Shown here in pieces: positions 38,262 to 45,896 of a stretch of 64,000 nt of DNA (the stretch's first letter is position 1; the number at the start of each line of letters is the position of its first letter). This stretch comes from Pseudoalteromonas sp. T1lg48 (GTDB lineage: Bacteria > Pseudomonadota > Gammaproteobacteria > Enterobacterales > Alteromonadaceae). The stretch spans positions 62,001-126,000 of the forward strand of contig NZ_PQCC01000023.1 in the NCBI RefSeq assembly GCF_002964785.1. Reading direction: 5' to 3'. A model generated the notes under the pieces. It was not told where the DNA came from, did no database searches, and saw nothing but the letters and a program-made list of their open reading frames with translations. The position numbers and the translations under genes were made by a program.

Positions 38262-38932
38262 TGACACCAGGCCAGGACCTCGCCCGACTCGTTGTACTTA
38301 TTTCGGGCAGTGGCTCTAACCTACAGGCCATCATTGATGCGGTTGCAGCGGGTACAGTTCCCGCTGAAATCTGCGCGGTGATCAGCAATAAGGCCGACGC
38401 GTTCGGCCTAGAGCGAGCTAAAAAGGCTGGTATCGAAGCAAAAGTGTTAGACCACAAAGCGTTTGCCTCACGCGAAGAATATGACGTGGCCCTGGGTGAA
38501 CTGATTGATAGTTTTTCACCCGACTGTGTTGTATTAGCTGGATTTATGCGTATTCTAACAGCTGGCTTAGTGCAAAAATTTAAAGGGAAAATGTTGAACA
38601 TTCACCCTTCCCTGTTGCCTAAGTACCAAGGGCTGAATACCCACCAGCGTGCATTAGATGCAAACGATAAAGTGCATGGCGTTAGCGTTCACTTCGTGAC
38701 CGAAGAGCTCGACGGCGGACCTGTGATAGTTCAGGCACAGGTCGCTATCGAAAGCGATGACACGGCACAAAGCCTGGCGCAGAAGGTTCATGCACAAGAA
38801 CATATTATCTATCCGTTGGTGGTTAAGTGGTTCAGCGAACAACGACTGAAAATGGAAGATAACTATGCAGTGCTCGATAACAACACCCTTCCAAGCCAAG
38901 GCGCCGACCTCAGCGCGTACTTGGACAGCTAA
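38261..38932 (+). CDS. purN: Phosphoribosylglycinamide formyltransferase
   Basis: The 223-residue GART transfers a formyl group from 10-formyl-THF to GAR. The motifs VVLISGSGSNLQAIIDA, LAGFMRILTAGLVQKF, the active-site NIHPSLLPKYQGLNTHQRAL (Asn and His) and HFVTEELDGGPVI (Asp) are all present. It overlaps purM by one base, as usual in gammaproteobacteria. Confidence 0.97.
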   Translation: MTPGQDLARLVVLISGSGSNLQAIIDAVAAGTVPAEICAVISNKADAFGLERAKKAGIEAKVLDHKAFASREEYDVALGELIDSFSPDCVVLAGFMRILTAGLVQKFKGKMLNIHPSLLPKYQGLNTHQRALDANDKVHGVSVHFVTEELDGGPVIVQAQVAIESDDTAQSLAQKVHAQEHIIYPLVVKWFSEQRLKMEDNYAVLDNNTLPSQGADLSAYLDS

Positions 38933-39665
38933 ATTATTGATTGCCGCAGTCCTTGGCTGCGGTATCAATCTTGCTCATGCCGAGCCGCAAGACGCTAACC
39001 CCGCGTCACAAACCACCCTCAACGAATACAGCGCCGAGTACATAGTGACCCGTCAGGGTGAACGCCATGGTGCCGCGCAGCGAAGCCTCACCCGAGTCGA
39101 CGATAACCTGTATCAATTGAGCTATCACAGCGAAATAGAGTGGATGATTTTCTCAGACGAGCGTCAGGAAAGCAGCCGCTTTAAGTTTGTCGACGGCACC
39201 GTATTACCGATTGACTATGTGCTTGAGCGCACCGGCACCGGCCCGGATAAAACCTATAAAATCAGCTTTGATCACCAGCAGCAGCAGGTATTTAGCAACC
39301 AGTCCAAATACCCGCTCGAATGCACCTGGAACCAAAACTTCCAAGATGTACTCTCCTACCAGATCTCACTGCGCCAGGCTCTGAGCAAAGGCGAAACCAA
39401 GTTCAGCTATCCCATAGTGGATAAAAAAGGCAATGACCGAGAGTATCAATTCGAGGTGGTTGGCAACGAAACCATTACCTTGCCCATAGGCAATGTGGAA
39501 ACCATTAAGGTGAAACGGGTGTACGACAACGATAAGCGCCAAGCCATTGCCTGGTTTGCACCGAGCATGGACCATATGATGGTGCGCATGTACAAGGGCA
39601 AAGACGGCGTAGAGCAATTCCAGGTGGAATTGGCCAAGTACACGCCGGGTACCGCTACCCACTGA
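38865..39665 (+). CDS. DUF3108 periplasmic protein
   Basis: The 266-residue protein starts inside purN (68-bp overlap, different frame) at an ATG with GGAAG 6 bp upstream. A 17-residue tail precedes a signal sequence (WTAKLLIAAVLGCGINLAHA). The mature part matches DUF3108: YSAEYIVTRQGERHG, LSYHSEIEWM, VDGTVLPIDYVL, and a C-terminal IAWFAPSMDHMMVRM. The family is beta-rich, periplasmic and of unknown function. Location after purN is a conserved arrangement in relatives. Confidence 0.82.
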   Translation: MQCSITTPFQAKAPTSARTWTAKLLIAAVLGCGINLAHAEPQDANPASQTTLNEYSAEYIVTRQGERHGAAQRSLTRVDDNLYQLSYHSEIEWMIFSDERQESSRFKFVDGTVLPIDYVLERTGTGPDKTYKISFDHQQQQVFSNQSKYPLECTWNQNFQDVLSYQISLRQALSKGETKFSYPIVDKKGNDREYQFEVVGNETITLPIGNVETIKVKRVYDNDKRQAIAWFAPSMDHMMVRMYKGKDGVEQFQVELAKYTPGTATH

Positions 39666-39715
39666 TCTGAGAACACAAAACCAGGCGCTATTCCTGGCGC
39701 CTGACCTCTCTTACC

Positions 39716-40330
39716 TCAGCACTGCTGATGCTTGCCCGCTCCCTGTATTGCCACCAGCTGCCCGTTACTGTCAAAAGACAAGGCCAACAAGGTGCCGGAT
39801 TGCAATTTCACTCCAGGGTGCTCTACCCGTTTCAATAATTCCGAGCTCAAGGCGATCAACACCTGTTGCCGGCAATCGGCCAACAACCAATCCCCTTCGC
39901 TTTGCACTAAACGCACTAAGCGTATCGGCTCAGGCTCTTGGCCAAGCGCATAGGCCTGATGCTGCACCCGCAGCTGATTTGCCAGCTGCAGCTCTGCTTG
40001 ATCTATGCTGCGCAGTTGCGCCGGCACTGTGTTGCTGACGCGCATGCGCTGCTCACCACCGGCCAGGTCAAAAATTTCCATGCGCGTATAACTCTCAACG
40101 CTATACAGGGGGGCATGCTCTTGCTTTGCCGCCTGCCAGGTTACCGACACCAGGGTTAATAAGGCCACACAGGCCATCAGCCACTGACCCTGATGCCACC
40201 AGCTACGGCGATTACGGGGGCTCGAATCGAGGGCCGACAACAAGGCTTTTTTCTCCTGTGCCTGCAGGGCGCTTTGTTGTTTTTGCTGTTGCTGCCATTG
40301 GGCCAGTTTGTCTGATCCGCGGTTTGCCAT
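39716..40330 (-). CDS. Membrane protein, probable anti-sigma factor
   Basis: The 204-residue protein overlaps the sigma-factor gene stop (TAATG) and is therefore coupled to it. A Gln/Lys-rich cytoplasmic N-terminus (about 1-45) is followed by one membrane helix (LMACVALLTLVSVTW, about 50-65) and a periplasmic domain with cysteines near positions 154 and 204. This topology and position fit an anti-sigma factor, but no zinc-anti-sigma HxxxCxxC motif is visible. The assignment is by context. Confidence 0.6.
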   Translation of the reverse strand: MANRGSDKLAQWQQQQKQQSALQAQEKKALLSALDSSPRNRRSWWHQGQWLMACVALLTLVSVTWQAAKQEHAPLYSVESYTRMEIFDLAGGEQRMRVSNTVPAQLRSIDQAELQLANQLRVQHQAYALGQEPEPIRLVRLVQSEGDWLLADCRQQVLIALSSELLKRVEHPGVKLQSGTLLALSFDSNGQLVAIQGAGKHQQC

Positions 40331-40956
40331 TACTGTGCTCCTTTGACCATGGTGGCGGCGATTTTTGCGCGTGCATAGCGCAATCGGGTTTTTACACTCT
40401 CTTGGGCGCTGGCGGTGATCTGGGCAATTTCCTGCAAACTAAAACCCTCGAGTTGCAAGGTTAAGGCCTCGCGTTGTAAGTGCGGCAAGTCTGCTATCGC
40501 CGCTGTTAATTGCTGCTCGGTGGCGGCCATGATCAATCCCTCTATATGCTGGGCGTCGAGGTGCAAATTAGGCTCTTGCAGACATTCTTCTACCGGTAGA
40601 TGACGCTTTTGCCTGCGGGCATAATCAATCACCTGATTGCGGGCCAGACTAAATAACCAGGCCTTAAAACTGCCCTGCTGTTGCGGACTAAAGCGTTGTG
40701 GCTGGGCCAACCAGCGCAACCACACCTCATGCAATAAATCGAGCGCCAATTGCCGCCGCGTGTGACTATCCTCACTTAAGGACACTAACTGGGCCTGCAA
40801 AAAATACAGTACATCGTCGCTTAGCCTGAGCACCAAGACATCCCTTGCCTTGGCGCTGTCGGCGGCCAGTTGCGCCAATTGCTCGTCACTATAGTGGCTA
40901 TAGTTTGGCGACAAGGGCGCAAATATCCGTGTGGCAACCGCTTTTAGCATCTTCAC
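40330..40956 (-). CDS. ECF-type RNA polymerase sigma factor
   Basis: The 208-residue sigma-70 family protein of extracytoplasmic-function type has region 2 (LDLLHEVWLRWL, FKAWLFSLARNQVIDYARR) and region 4 with helix-turn-helix (LPHLQREALTLQLEGFSLQE, then IAQITASAQESVKTRLRYAR). Its gene is the first of a pair with a membrane-bound likely anti-sigma factor. Target promoters are unknown. The TonB-like gene 52 bp upstream on the same strand may be in the regulon or operon. Confidence 0.88.
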   Translation of the reverse strand: MKMLKAVATRIFAPLSPNYSHYSDEQLAQLAADSAKARDVLVLRLSDDVLYFLQAQLVSLSEDSHTRRQLALDLLHEVWLRWLAQPQRFSPQQQGSFKAWLFSLARNQVIDYARRQKRHLPVEECLQEPNLHLDAQHIEGLIMAATEQQLTAAIADLPHLQREALTLQLEGFSLQEIAQITASAQESVKTRLRYARAKIAATMVKGAQ

Positions 40957-41008
40957 TCCTTAAATCGGCGACACCCTAGGCTCAAATCCAGGGTGGCGAC
41001 CTAGGCGA

Positions 41009-41692
41009 CTAATTTTGCAAGTTAAAGTCTAATCTTACCTGTTGATTGGGCTGGCTCCTAGCCACACCCTCCACAACCTTAGGGCTAAACTTCCATTTAC
41101 TCAGCGCCTTAAGGGCCTCACGATCAAAAATCCGCTTGGGCTCGGCGCTAATTACCTTAGCATTGATAACCTGACCGGTTGGGGAAATATCATAGCTAAG
41201 TATGACATAACCTTCGATCCCCTCACGGGCGGCGGTCGCTGGATATTGCGGCGGTACCCGCACCAAGGGCATGGCGGTATCGCGAGACATGGATGAAAAT
41301 TCCCCCAAGTCCGACATCTCGGTGCCCACATCCGGCAATGTCGGCGCTAACGTCAGCACCTCATCACCAGGTTCCGCAGCCAGGCTTGGTCTTGCCTGCG
41401 GTCTTGGCTCAACCTTAGGTGGCACCGGCTTGGTTTTTGTGATCACCTCGGTGTGCTTAGGCGGCTCCATGATTTCCACAATGACATCGTCAAACACCTC
41501 AACGGGCGCACGTTGCTCTGCGGTCAATAGCGACACCATAAAGCTAAAGGTCGCCAAGGTGATCGCCGCAGCGGCTAACGCAAAGGCAACCGCCTTAAAA
41601 CCTGGTGCAATCAGATTATGGCTGGGCTCAAAACCCGGTTCGTATGTGCCACTCTGGTGAGCGCCATGAGTAATATTCAATGTATTTTCCAT
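41009..41692 (-). CDS. TonB-like energy transducer
   Basis: The start is ATG 41692 after GGGGAAAGAG. The 227-residue protein has one membrane helix (AVAFALAAAAITLATFSFMV, about 34-53), a proline-rich periplasmic linker (PPKHTEVITKTKPVPPKVEP) and a C-terminal TonB domain (QYPATAAREGIEGYVILSYD, ALKALSKWKFSPKV). It would carry proton-motive energy to an outer-membrane receptor, but no exbBD or receptor gene is nearby. It may belong with the ECF sigma/anti-sigma pair downstream. Confidence 0.82.
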   Translation of the reverse strand: MENTLNITHGAHQSGTYEPGFEPSHNLIAPGFKAVAFALAAAAITLATFSFMVSLLTAEQRAPVEVFDDVIVEIMEPPKHTEVITKTKPVPPKVEPRPQARPSLAAEPGDEVLTLAPTLPDVGTEMSDLGEFSSMSRDTAMPLVRVPPQYPATAAREGIEGYVILSYDISPTGQVINAKVISAEPKRIFDREALKALSKWKFSPKVVEGVARSQPNQQVRLDFNLQN

Positions 41693-41979
41693 GCTCTTTC
41701 CCCTTAAAAACTGACACCCTGACAAGTAAGGTGCTTAGTAAGAAAACGCATGGGGGTATGAAAAGGGGTGAAAATATTTTTAAGAATGTTTTAGGAGAGA
41801 TGCTGGTAACTCACCCTAGACTTCATTCTTGTATAGCTAGTTGCAAGCAGAAGAAGATGCTAGCCAAAGAAGAGCAAAAACTGCTTAAAGTGATAAACAG
41901 TTCATATGCTTTAAGCCGTGGTCAAAAGTGTCATCGCTCGTATGACTTTTTCCCTTTCAGAGAATTGCTCGTAATCTAT

Positions 41980-42342
41980 TTAAGCCGATATATCGTTGGA
42001 TTCTGACCAGATGCGCAGCTCGTCTAATATGTGCAATGCTGAACGGCCGAACTCGGTCAACTCGTAGGTCACCGCTATCGGACGCGTACTGATAACCTTG
42101 CGTAATACCATGCCCTGGACTTCGAGCTCCTTGAGCCGCTGATCGATTATTTTCTTACTGGCACCGCCCAGCATCCGGGTTAAATCATTGAATCGTACAG
42201 GTTCATCCTTCAGATGATAAATAATCGAGCCCGTCCACTTGCCCCCGATCAGCCGCATCCCTTTTTCAATGGAGCAAGGTTCCATACAGGCATTTAAAAC
42301 TTTTTTTCGTCCTTTACTATCTGTTTTTACGACACTTTCCAA
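41980..42342 (-). CDS. HxlR-family transcriptional regulator
   Basis: The 120-residue winged-helix protein has GKWTGSIIYHLKDEPVRFND, LTRMLGGASKKIIDQRLKEL and VTYELTEFGRSALHIL. An N-terminal pair of cysteines (LNACMEPCSIEKG) occupies the position where HxlR sensors such as YodB or QorR have redox or electrophile-sensing Cys. It is divergent from a quinone-reductase/peroxiredoxin operon, so it is likely its repressor, released by oxidation or quinone adducts. The sensing role is inferred. Confidence 0.85.
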   Translation of the reverse strand: MESVVKTDSKGRKKVLNACMEPCSIEKGMRLIGGKWTGSIIYHLKDEPVRFNDLTRMLGGASKKIIDQRLKELEVQGMVLRKVISTRPIAVTYELTEFGRSALHILDELRIWSESNDISA

Positions 42343-42366
42343 AATAATTCCTCTGCTTACAAGGTG

Positions 42367-42407
42367 GTTACCAAAAGTATACTAATTGAATCTAGTTCAC
42401 AGGTAAC
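42367..42407. promoter_or_regulatory. Nested dyad, candidate HxlR operator
   Basis: GTTACC (42367-42372) and GGTAAC (42402-42407) enclose an inner ACTA (42381-42384) and TAGT (42393-42396). The dyad lies midway between the divergent HxlR and oxidoreductase genes. HxlR-family operators often contain TACT/AGTA-type half-sites. Confidence 0.5.
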
Positions 42408-42470
42408 TATTATAAACCACGCACATTGATATGAACACCTTAGTCCAAATCAACTCCTGGAGTGATACCT

Positions 42471-43052
42471 ATGAAAAATGTCTTAATCATTAACGCGCAC
42501 CAATACTACCCCTTTTCTGAAGGCAAGCTAAACGCGGCCCTGGTGGATAAGGCCATTACTCAGCTTGAGGGTAAAGGCTATCAAACACATGTCGTCACCA
42601 TGGAACAAGAATTCGACGTAGAGAAAGAGCTGGAACATCACCAATGGGCAGATTTCATCTTGCTGCAAACGCCAATCAACTGGATGGGTGTCCCTTGGTC
42701 TTTCAAAAAGTATATGGATGAAATTTACACCGCGGGCATGGGCGGCGCCTTATGTAACGGTGATGGTCGTCACGAAAGTAACCCCAAGGCCAACTACGGC
42801 AGAGGGGGGACCTTAAGCGATACCAAGTACATGATGTCGTTAACCTTCAACGCCCCGGCAGAGTCCTTTGATAACACTAGCGAGTTTTTCGACGGCAAAA
42901 GCATCGATGATCTGCTTTTCCCTATGCACATGAACTTCAAGTTCTTCGGTATGACGCCGATGCCGACCTTTGCCTGCTTCGATGTAATGAAGAATGCCGA
43001 TGTCGAAAGTGATTTCACGCGCTTTGAAAACCATCTGAACAGCCACTTTTAA
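42471..43052 (+). CDS. NAD(P)H:quinone oxidoreductase, MdaB-like flavodoxin-fold
   Basis: The start is ATG 42471 with GGAG 8 bp upstream. The 193-residue protein contains [40 protein letters not shown] and [20 protein letters not shown], the pattern of MdaB-type two-electron quinone reductases using FAD. Such enzymes detoxify quinones without semiquinone formation. It is the first gene of a four-gene operon controlled by the divergent HxlR gene. Confidence 0.88.
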   Translation: MKNVLIINAHQYYPFSEGKLNAALVDKAITQLEGKGYQTHVVTMEQEFDVEKELEHHQWADFILLQTPINWMGVPWSFKKYMDEIYTAGMGGALCNGDGRHESNPKANYGRGGTLSDTKYMMSLTFNAPAESFDNTSEFFDGKSIDDLLFPMHMNFKFFGMTPMPTFACFDVMKNADVESDFTRFENHLNSHF

Positions 43053-43061
43053 GGAGTCATT

Positions 43062-43610
43062 ATGTCTGGCGAATCTATCTATACCAATAAACTACATCCT
43101 GGCAGCGGGTTTCCAACCATGTCCGCTACGCTTTTAGACGGCAAACAGGTAACTCTTGGCAAACCGGCAAACGAAGCCGACTGGCAACTGGTGGTTGTTT
43201 ACCGCGGCCGCCACTGCCCTCTTTGTACTCGCTACCTGAATAACCTGGAGCAGTTTAAAGATGAGCTACTCAATACGGGTGTCGATATCATCGCCGTATC
43301 CGGCGACAGCAAAGCGCAATTACAGGATCACCTGGTCCAGCTGGATGTCTCTTTCCCCCTTGCCTATGGCCTGACCCTAGAGCAGATGGAAGAACTCGGT
43401 GTATATATTTCAGATCCCCGTTCACCGCAGGAGACGGATCATTCGTTTGCCGAGCCAGCGCTGTTTGTCATCAATGCAGAGGGAAAAATTCAGGTGGTGG
43501 ATATTTCTAATAACCCCTTTGTCAGGCCCGAGCTATCGGCTCTGGTAAGCGGGCTCAAATGGATCCGCGATCCGCAAAATAACTACCCAATCCGAGGCAT
43601 GCACAGATAA
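43062..43610 (+). CDS. Peroxiredoxin-like protein (AhpC/TSA family)
   Basis: The 182-residue thioredoxin-fold protein has VVVYRGRHCPLCTRYLNNLE with C52 and C55 as a CxxC at the peroxidatic position. The spacing GDSKAQLQDHLVQLDVSFPL and FVINAEGKIQVVDISNNP also fit AhpC/TSA-like proteins. It starts 9 bp after the quinone reductase gene. It probably reduces peroxides or disulfides, with the electron donor not evident. Confidence 0.85.
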   Translation: MSGESIYTNKLHPGSGFPTMSATLLDGKQVTLGKPANEADWQLVVVYRGRHCPLCTRYLNNLEQFKDELLNTGVDIIAVSGDSKAQLQDHLVQLDVSFPLAYGLTLEQMEELGVYISDPRSPQETDHSFAEPALFVINAEGKIQVVDISNNPFVRPELSALVSGLKWIRDPQNNYPIRGMHR

Positions 43611-43621
43611 CAGGAAAAATT

Positions 43622-43990
43622 ATGAACACAGGAAAACTACTTATGCTGGGCTTGGTGAGCGCTTTGATGTGTTCATCGTACGCCCTTGGCAAAGAGGCAG
43701 AACACGCACACATCGCCTCGCCGGATAAGTACGAGGTCTTGCTGGACAACGACCAAGTACTGGTTTTACGCATGACCTTACGCCCGGGTGAGCACGACCT
43801 TTGGCACAAGCACAACGCCGAGACGGTGTATTTCGAGCGCGGCGGTAAAGCCCGTATAAAAACTGCGGACGGCAAGCAGCTTGCGCTTGAGATTCCCGAT
43901 GGCCACACCATGTGGCACGACCAATGGGAGCACCAAGTATTTAATCTCGGTGAGACTACCATCATGGCTATTATCGTTGAGCGAAAATGA
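43622..43990 (+). CDS. Secreted cupin-domain protein
   Basis: The 122-residue protein has a signal peptide (KLLMLGLVSALMCSSYALG) and a single cupin barrel with metal-type residues (HDLWHKHNAETVYFERGG; later GHTMWHDQWEHQVFN). Small periplasmic cupins can bind metals or small aromatics. It is in the redox operon, 11 bp after the peroxiredoxin gene. The substrate is unknown. Confidence 0.78.
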   Translation: MNTGKLLMLGLVSALMCSSYALGKEAEHAHIASPDKYEVLLDNDQVLVLRMTLRPGEHDLWHKHNAETVYFERGGKARIKTADGKQLALEIPDGHTMWHDQWEHQVFNLGETTIMAIIVERK

Positions 43991-44045
43991 TATGCCCCTG
44001 ACCAAAAACTACTTAAAGACGATATCAACTGATTGAGGAGAGAAG

Positions 44046-44603
44046 ATGTTTACCTATTACGAACCGGATACGGCTCCCGAAGAGTCTAAGCCCCTGATGC
44101 AAGAATCCCTGGCCAGCTTCGGTATGCTACCTAATTTGCATAAGGTGCTGGCGGAAGCGCCGATCACTTACAGGGCCTATAACGAGACTTTTTCATCGTT
44201 TATGCAAGCAAGCAGCCTGTCACCGCTGGAGCAGCAGGTGGTCTTTATGACCGCCAACTTCGAGAATAACTGCCACTATTGCGTACCGGGCCATACCTGG
44301 ATGATGAAATCGGCCCAAATGCCTGATGATGTGGTAGAAGCGCTCAGAGAGGGAACGCCCCTGCCCGATGCAAGGTTACAGGCCCTTCGCGATTTTACCA
44401 AAGCGCTCTTGGATAGCAACGGCCATATCGGCGATGAAAGGTTGGCCCAGTTCCTTAGCGCCGGATATACCAAGCGTCAGGCACTGGAAGTACTAACCGG
44501 GCTGGCGGCCAAGCTTATTTCCAACTTTACCAACGCCCTGGCCCACACAGAGGTTGATGAGCCGATGAAACCCTTTAGCTGGACACACCCGTCCTTGCGG
44601 TAG
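44046..44603 (+). CDS. Carboxymuconolactone-decarboxylase/AhpD-like protein
   Basis: The 185-residue protein has the AhpD-core CxxC with following His: NFENNCHYCVPGHTWM (C76, C79, H83). This is the alkylhydroperoxidase active site. The flanking helices (SPLEQQVVFMTA, RQALEVLTGLAAKLISNFTN) also match the CMD family. It completes the HxlR-controlled set of quinone reductase, peroxiredoxin, cupin and AhpD-like protein, consistent with defence against electrophile or peroxide stress. A 55-bp gap separates it from the cupin gene. Confidence 0.85.
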   Translation: MFTYYEPDTAPEESKPLMQESLASFGMLPNLHKVLAEAPITYRAYNETFSSFMQASSLSPLEQQVVFMTANFENNCHYCVPGHTWMMKSAQMPDDVVEALREGTPLPDARLQALRDFTKALLDSNGHIGDERLAQFLSAGYTKRQALEVLTGLAAKLISNFTNALAHTEVDEPMKPFSWTHPSLR

Positions 44604-44892
44604 GAGGTCTTCTTCATGTTATCGACCCTTTCTTAATCCAATAATCACCATGCCACATAAATAGTTTGGCGATAGGGGCGCAAATTAATCACACTCTGGA
44701 CACTTCATATCCTTTTTCGCGCCCCATCATTTATTGGTTTTTACAAAGGTGTTTGTAATTAATCTTAGTTCTAATCCGAGTAAGGTTGCACGCAGAAGCC
44801 GACGGTAATTCCCTTTCTTCTTTTAACTGATACTGATGGCCATAGCATTGGGCGTTGTGAATTCAAGACGCTTATTCAACCTGGGTCCTGAC

Positions 44893-45471
44893 TTAGCATC
44901 GGTCTGCAGCCAATTTTTTATCTATTTCGATGACGTCTGGTCGAATAAAGGAGCCAAGCATACGTCCAAACAAACTTTTGTACATTGCCTTAACTTCTTC
45001 TTTAGTAATACTGCCACCAAATATCATCATCTCCAGTCGTTCACCAGGCTCTTTGACAATATACCCCGAGGAAACAAATCCATTTCTTTCATAAAAGGCC
45101 TTTCGTTTCAGCCTCTGCTGGTAGTTTTCTTCTTGTTCGTTAAGTTCTTCAATATTCAGTACAATTCGTTTTTGGGAATACATTGCTTTCAATGACTCCA
45201 TAACCTTACTGCCATAACCACCTGAGCGGCGCGCTTGCGATATGGCAAAGAAATGAACAAATACAATGTCTCTATATTCGGTAAGATAAATAAGGCCAAT
45301 CCAGGATTCATGCTGGTATAGAACGAAAAAACCTGCCTTACCTTTTCTCATTATGTATCGAAGAATACATGAAGGAACGCGTCGAACTCCTGGGAAAGCC
45401 TCCTTATATAACTCGATAACCTTCGAATAGTTGAGGTCATATTTTGACAGCGGTCGGAAATCTATACTCAT
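44893..45471 (-). CDS. GNAT-family N-acetyltransferase
   Basis: The 192-residue protein has the acetyl-CoA-binding loop QARRSGGYGSKVMESL (about 74-89) after a beta strand (IVFVHFFAIS) and a late FYERNGFVSSGYIV, the usual GNAT C-terminal strand-turn. The substrate is unknown. It stands alone in an accessory stretch with an attC-like palindrome just upstream, which is the context of cassette-borne acetyltransferases. The gap to the preceding gene (44604-44892) shows only a GGGGCGC/GCGCCCC dyad. Confidence 0.8.
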   Translation of the reverse strand: MSIDFRPLSKYDLNYSKVIELYKEAFPGVRRVPSCILRYIMRKGKAGFFVLYQHESWIGLIYLTEYRDIVFVHFFAISQARRSGGYGSKVMESLKAMYSQKRIVLNIEELNEQEENYQQRLKRKAFYERNGFVSSGYIVKEPGERLEMMIFGGSITKEEVKAMYKSLFGRMLGSFIRPDVIEIDKKLAADRC

Positions 45472-45487
45472 AAGCAGTACTCACAGC

Positions 45488-45586
45488 GCCGTACTAAACG
45501 GCAAGTTTAGGCTTGCTAAATAAAAGCGACTAAGGAGGTCGAGCAAGCCCTAAACGAGTCCTTGTTGCGTTAGCGGCTTGTTAGAC
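45488..45586. repeat. attC-like imperfect palindrome
   Basis: On the minus strand this starts with GTCTAAC (a RYYYAAC core) and folds into two stems. The inner pair is GTTTAGGGCTTGCT with AGCAAGCCTAAAC, one bulged G in one arm (45542-45555 and 45505-45517). The outer pair is GCCGCTAACGCAA with TTGCCGTTTAGTACGGC, which has three extra bases. Extrahelical bases in a long palindrome are typical of integron attC sites. The opposite GTTRRRY core is not convincing and no integron integrase is present. Confidence 0.35.
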
Positions 45587-45847
45587 ATGCTGAAGCCGTC
45601 ACTCTAAATTTTCAATTAATGACTGGCACCCGCTATTTGCCGGTGACCCCCCTTGTCATTTTGTTCTTTGATCATTGATAGCAGATTGAGCAAGCACTGA
45701 CCAGCATTGAGCTGTTACTAAAGTTGTCAGTGACTCACTAGACAAAAACGCCCCGTTTCTAGCATGAGCCTTCTTAGGGGGAGGTTTACATACAGTCCAC
45801 TCGGACGCTCACTACCTCCATAAGAGGTGGTTTAAGACTGACAACTA

Positions 45848-45873
45848 AAAAGCCCGCTCAGTGCGGGCTTAGC
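45848..45873 (-). terminator. Terminator after the 614-aa gene
   Basis: AAGCCCGC/GCGGGCTT arms with an ACTGA-type loop run into TTTT on the minus strand. It lies 23 bp beyond the stop at 45897. The remaining part of 45587-45847 shows no gene. Confidence 0.85.
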
Positions 45874-45896
45874 TTTATAGAACGAAACTTAGTAAT

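Noticed and set aside
41680..42006. 108-codon plus-strand frame between the TonB-like and HxlR genes
   Set aside because: It overlaps the 5' end of the TonB gene and the 3' end of the HxlR gene on the opposite strand, and has no family-like segment or good ribosome site.
44836..45195. 119-codon plus-strand frame over the GNAT gene
   Set aside because: Antisense to the acetyltransferase, whose CoA motif is clear on the minus strand.
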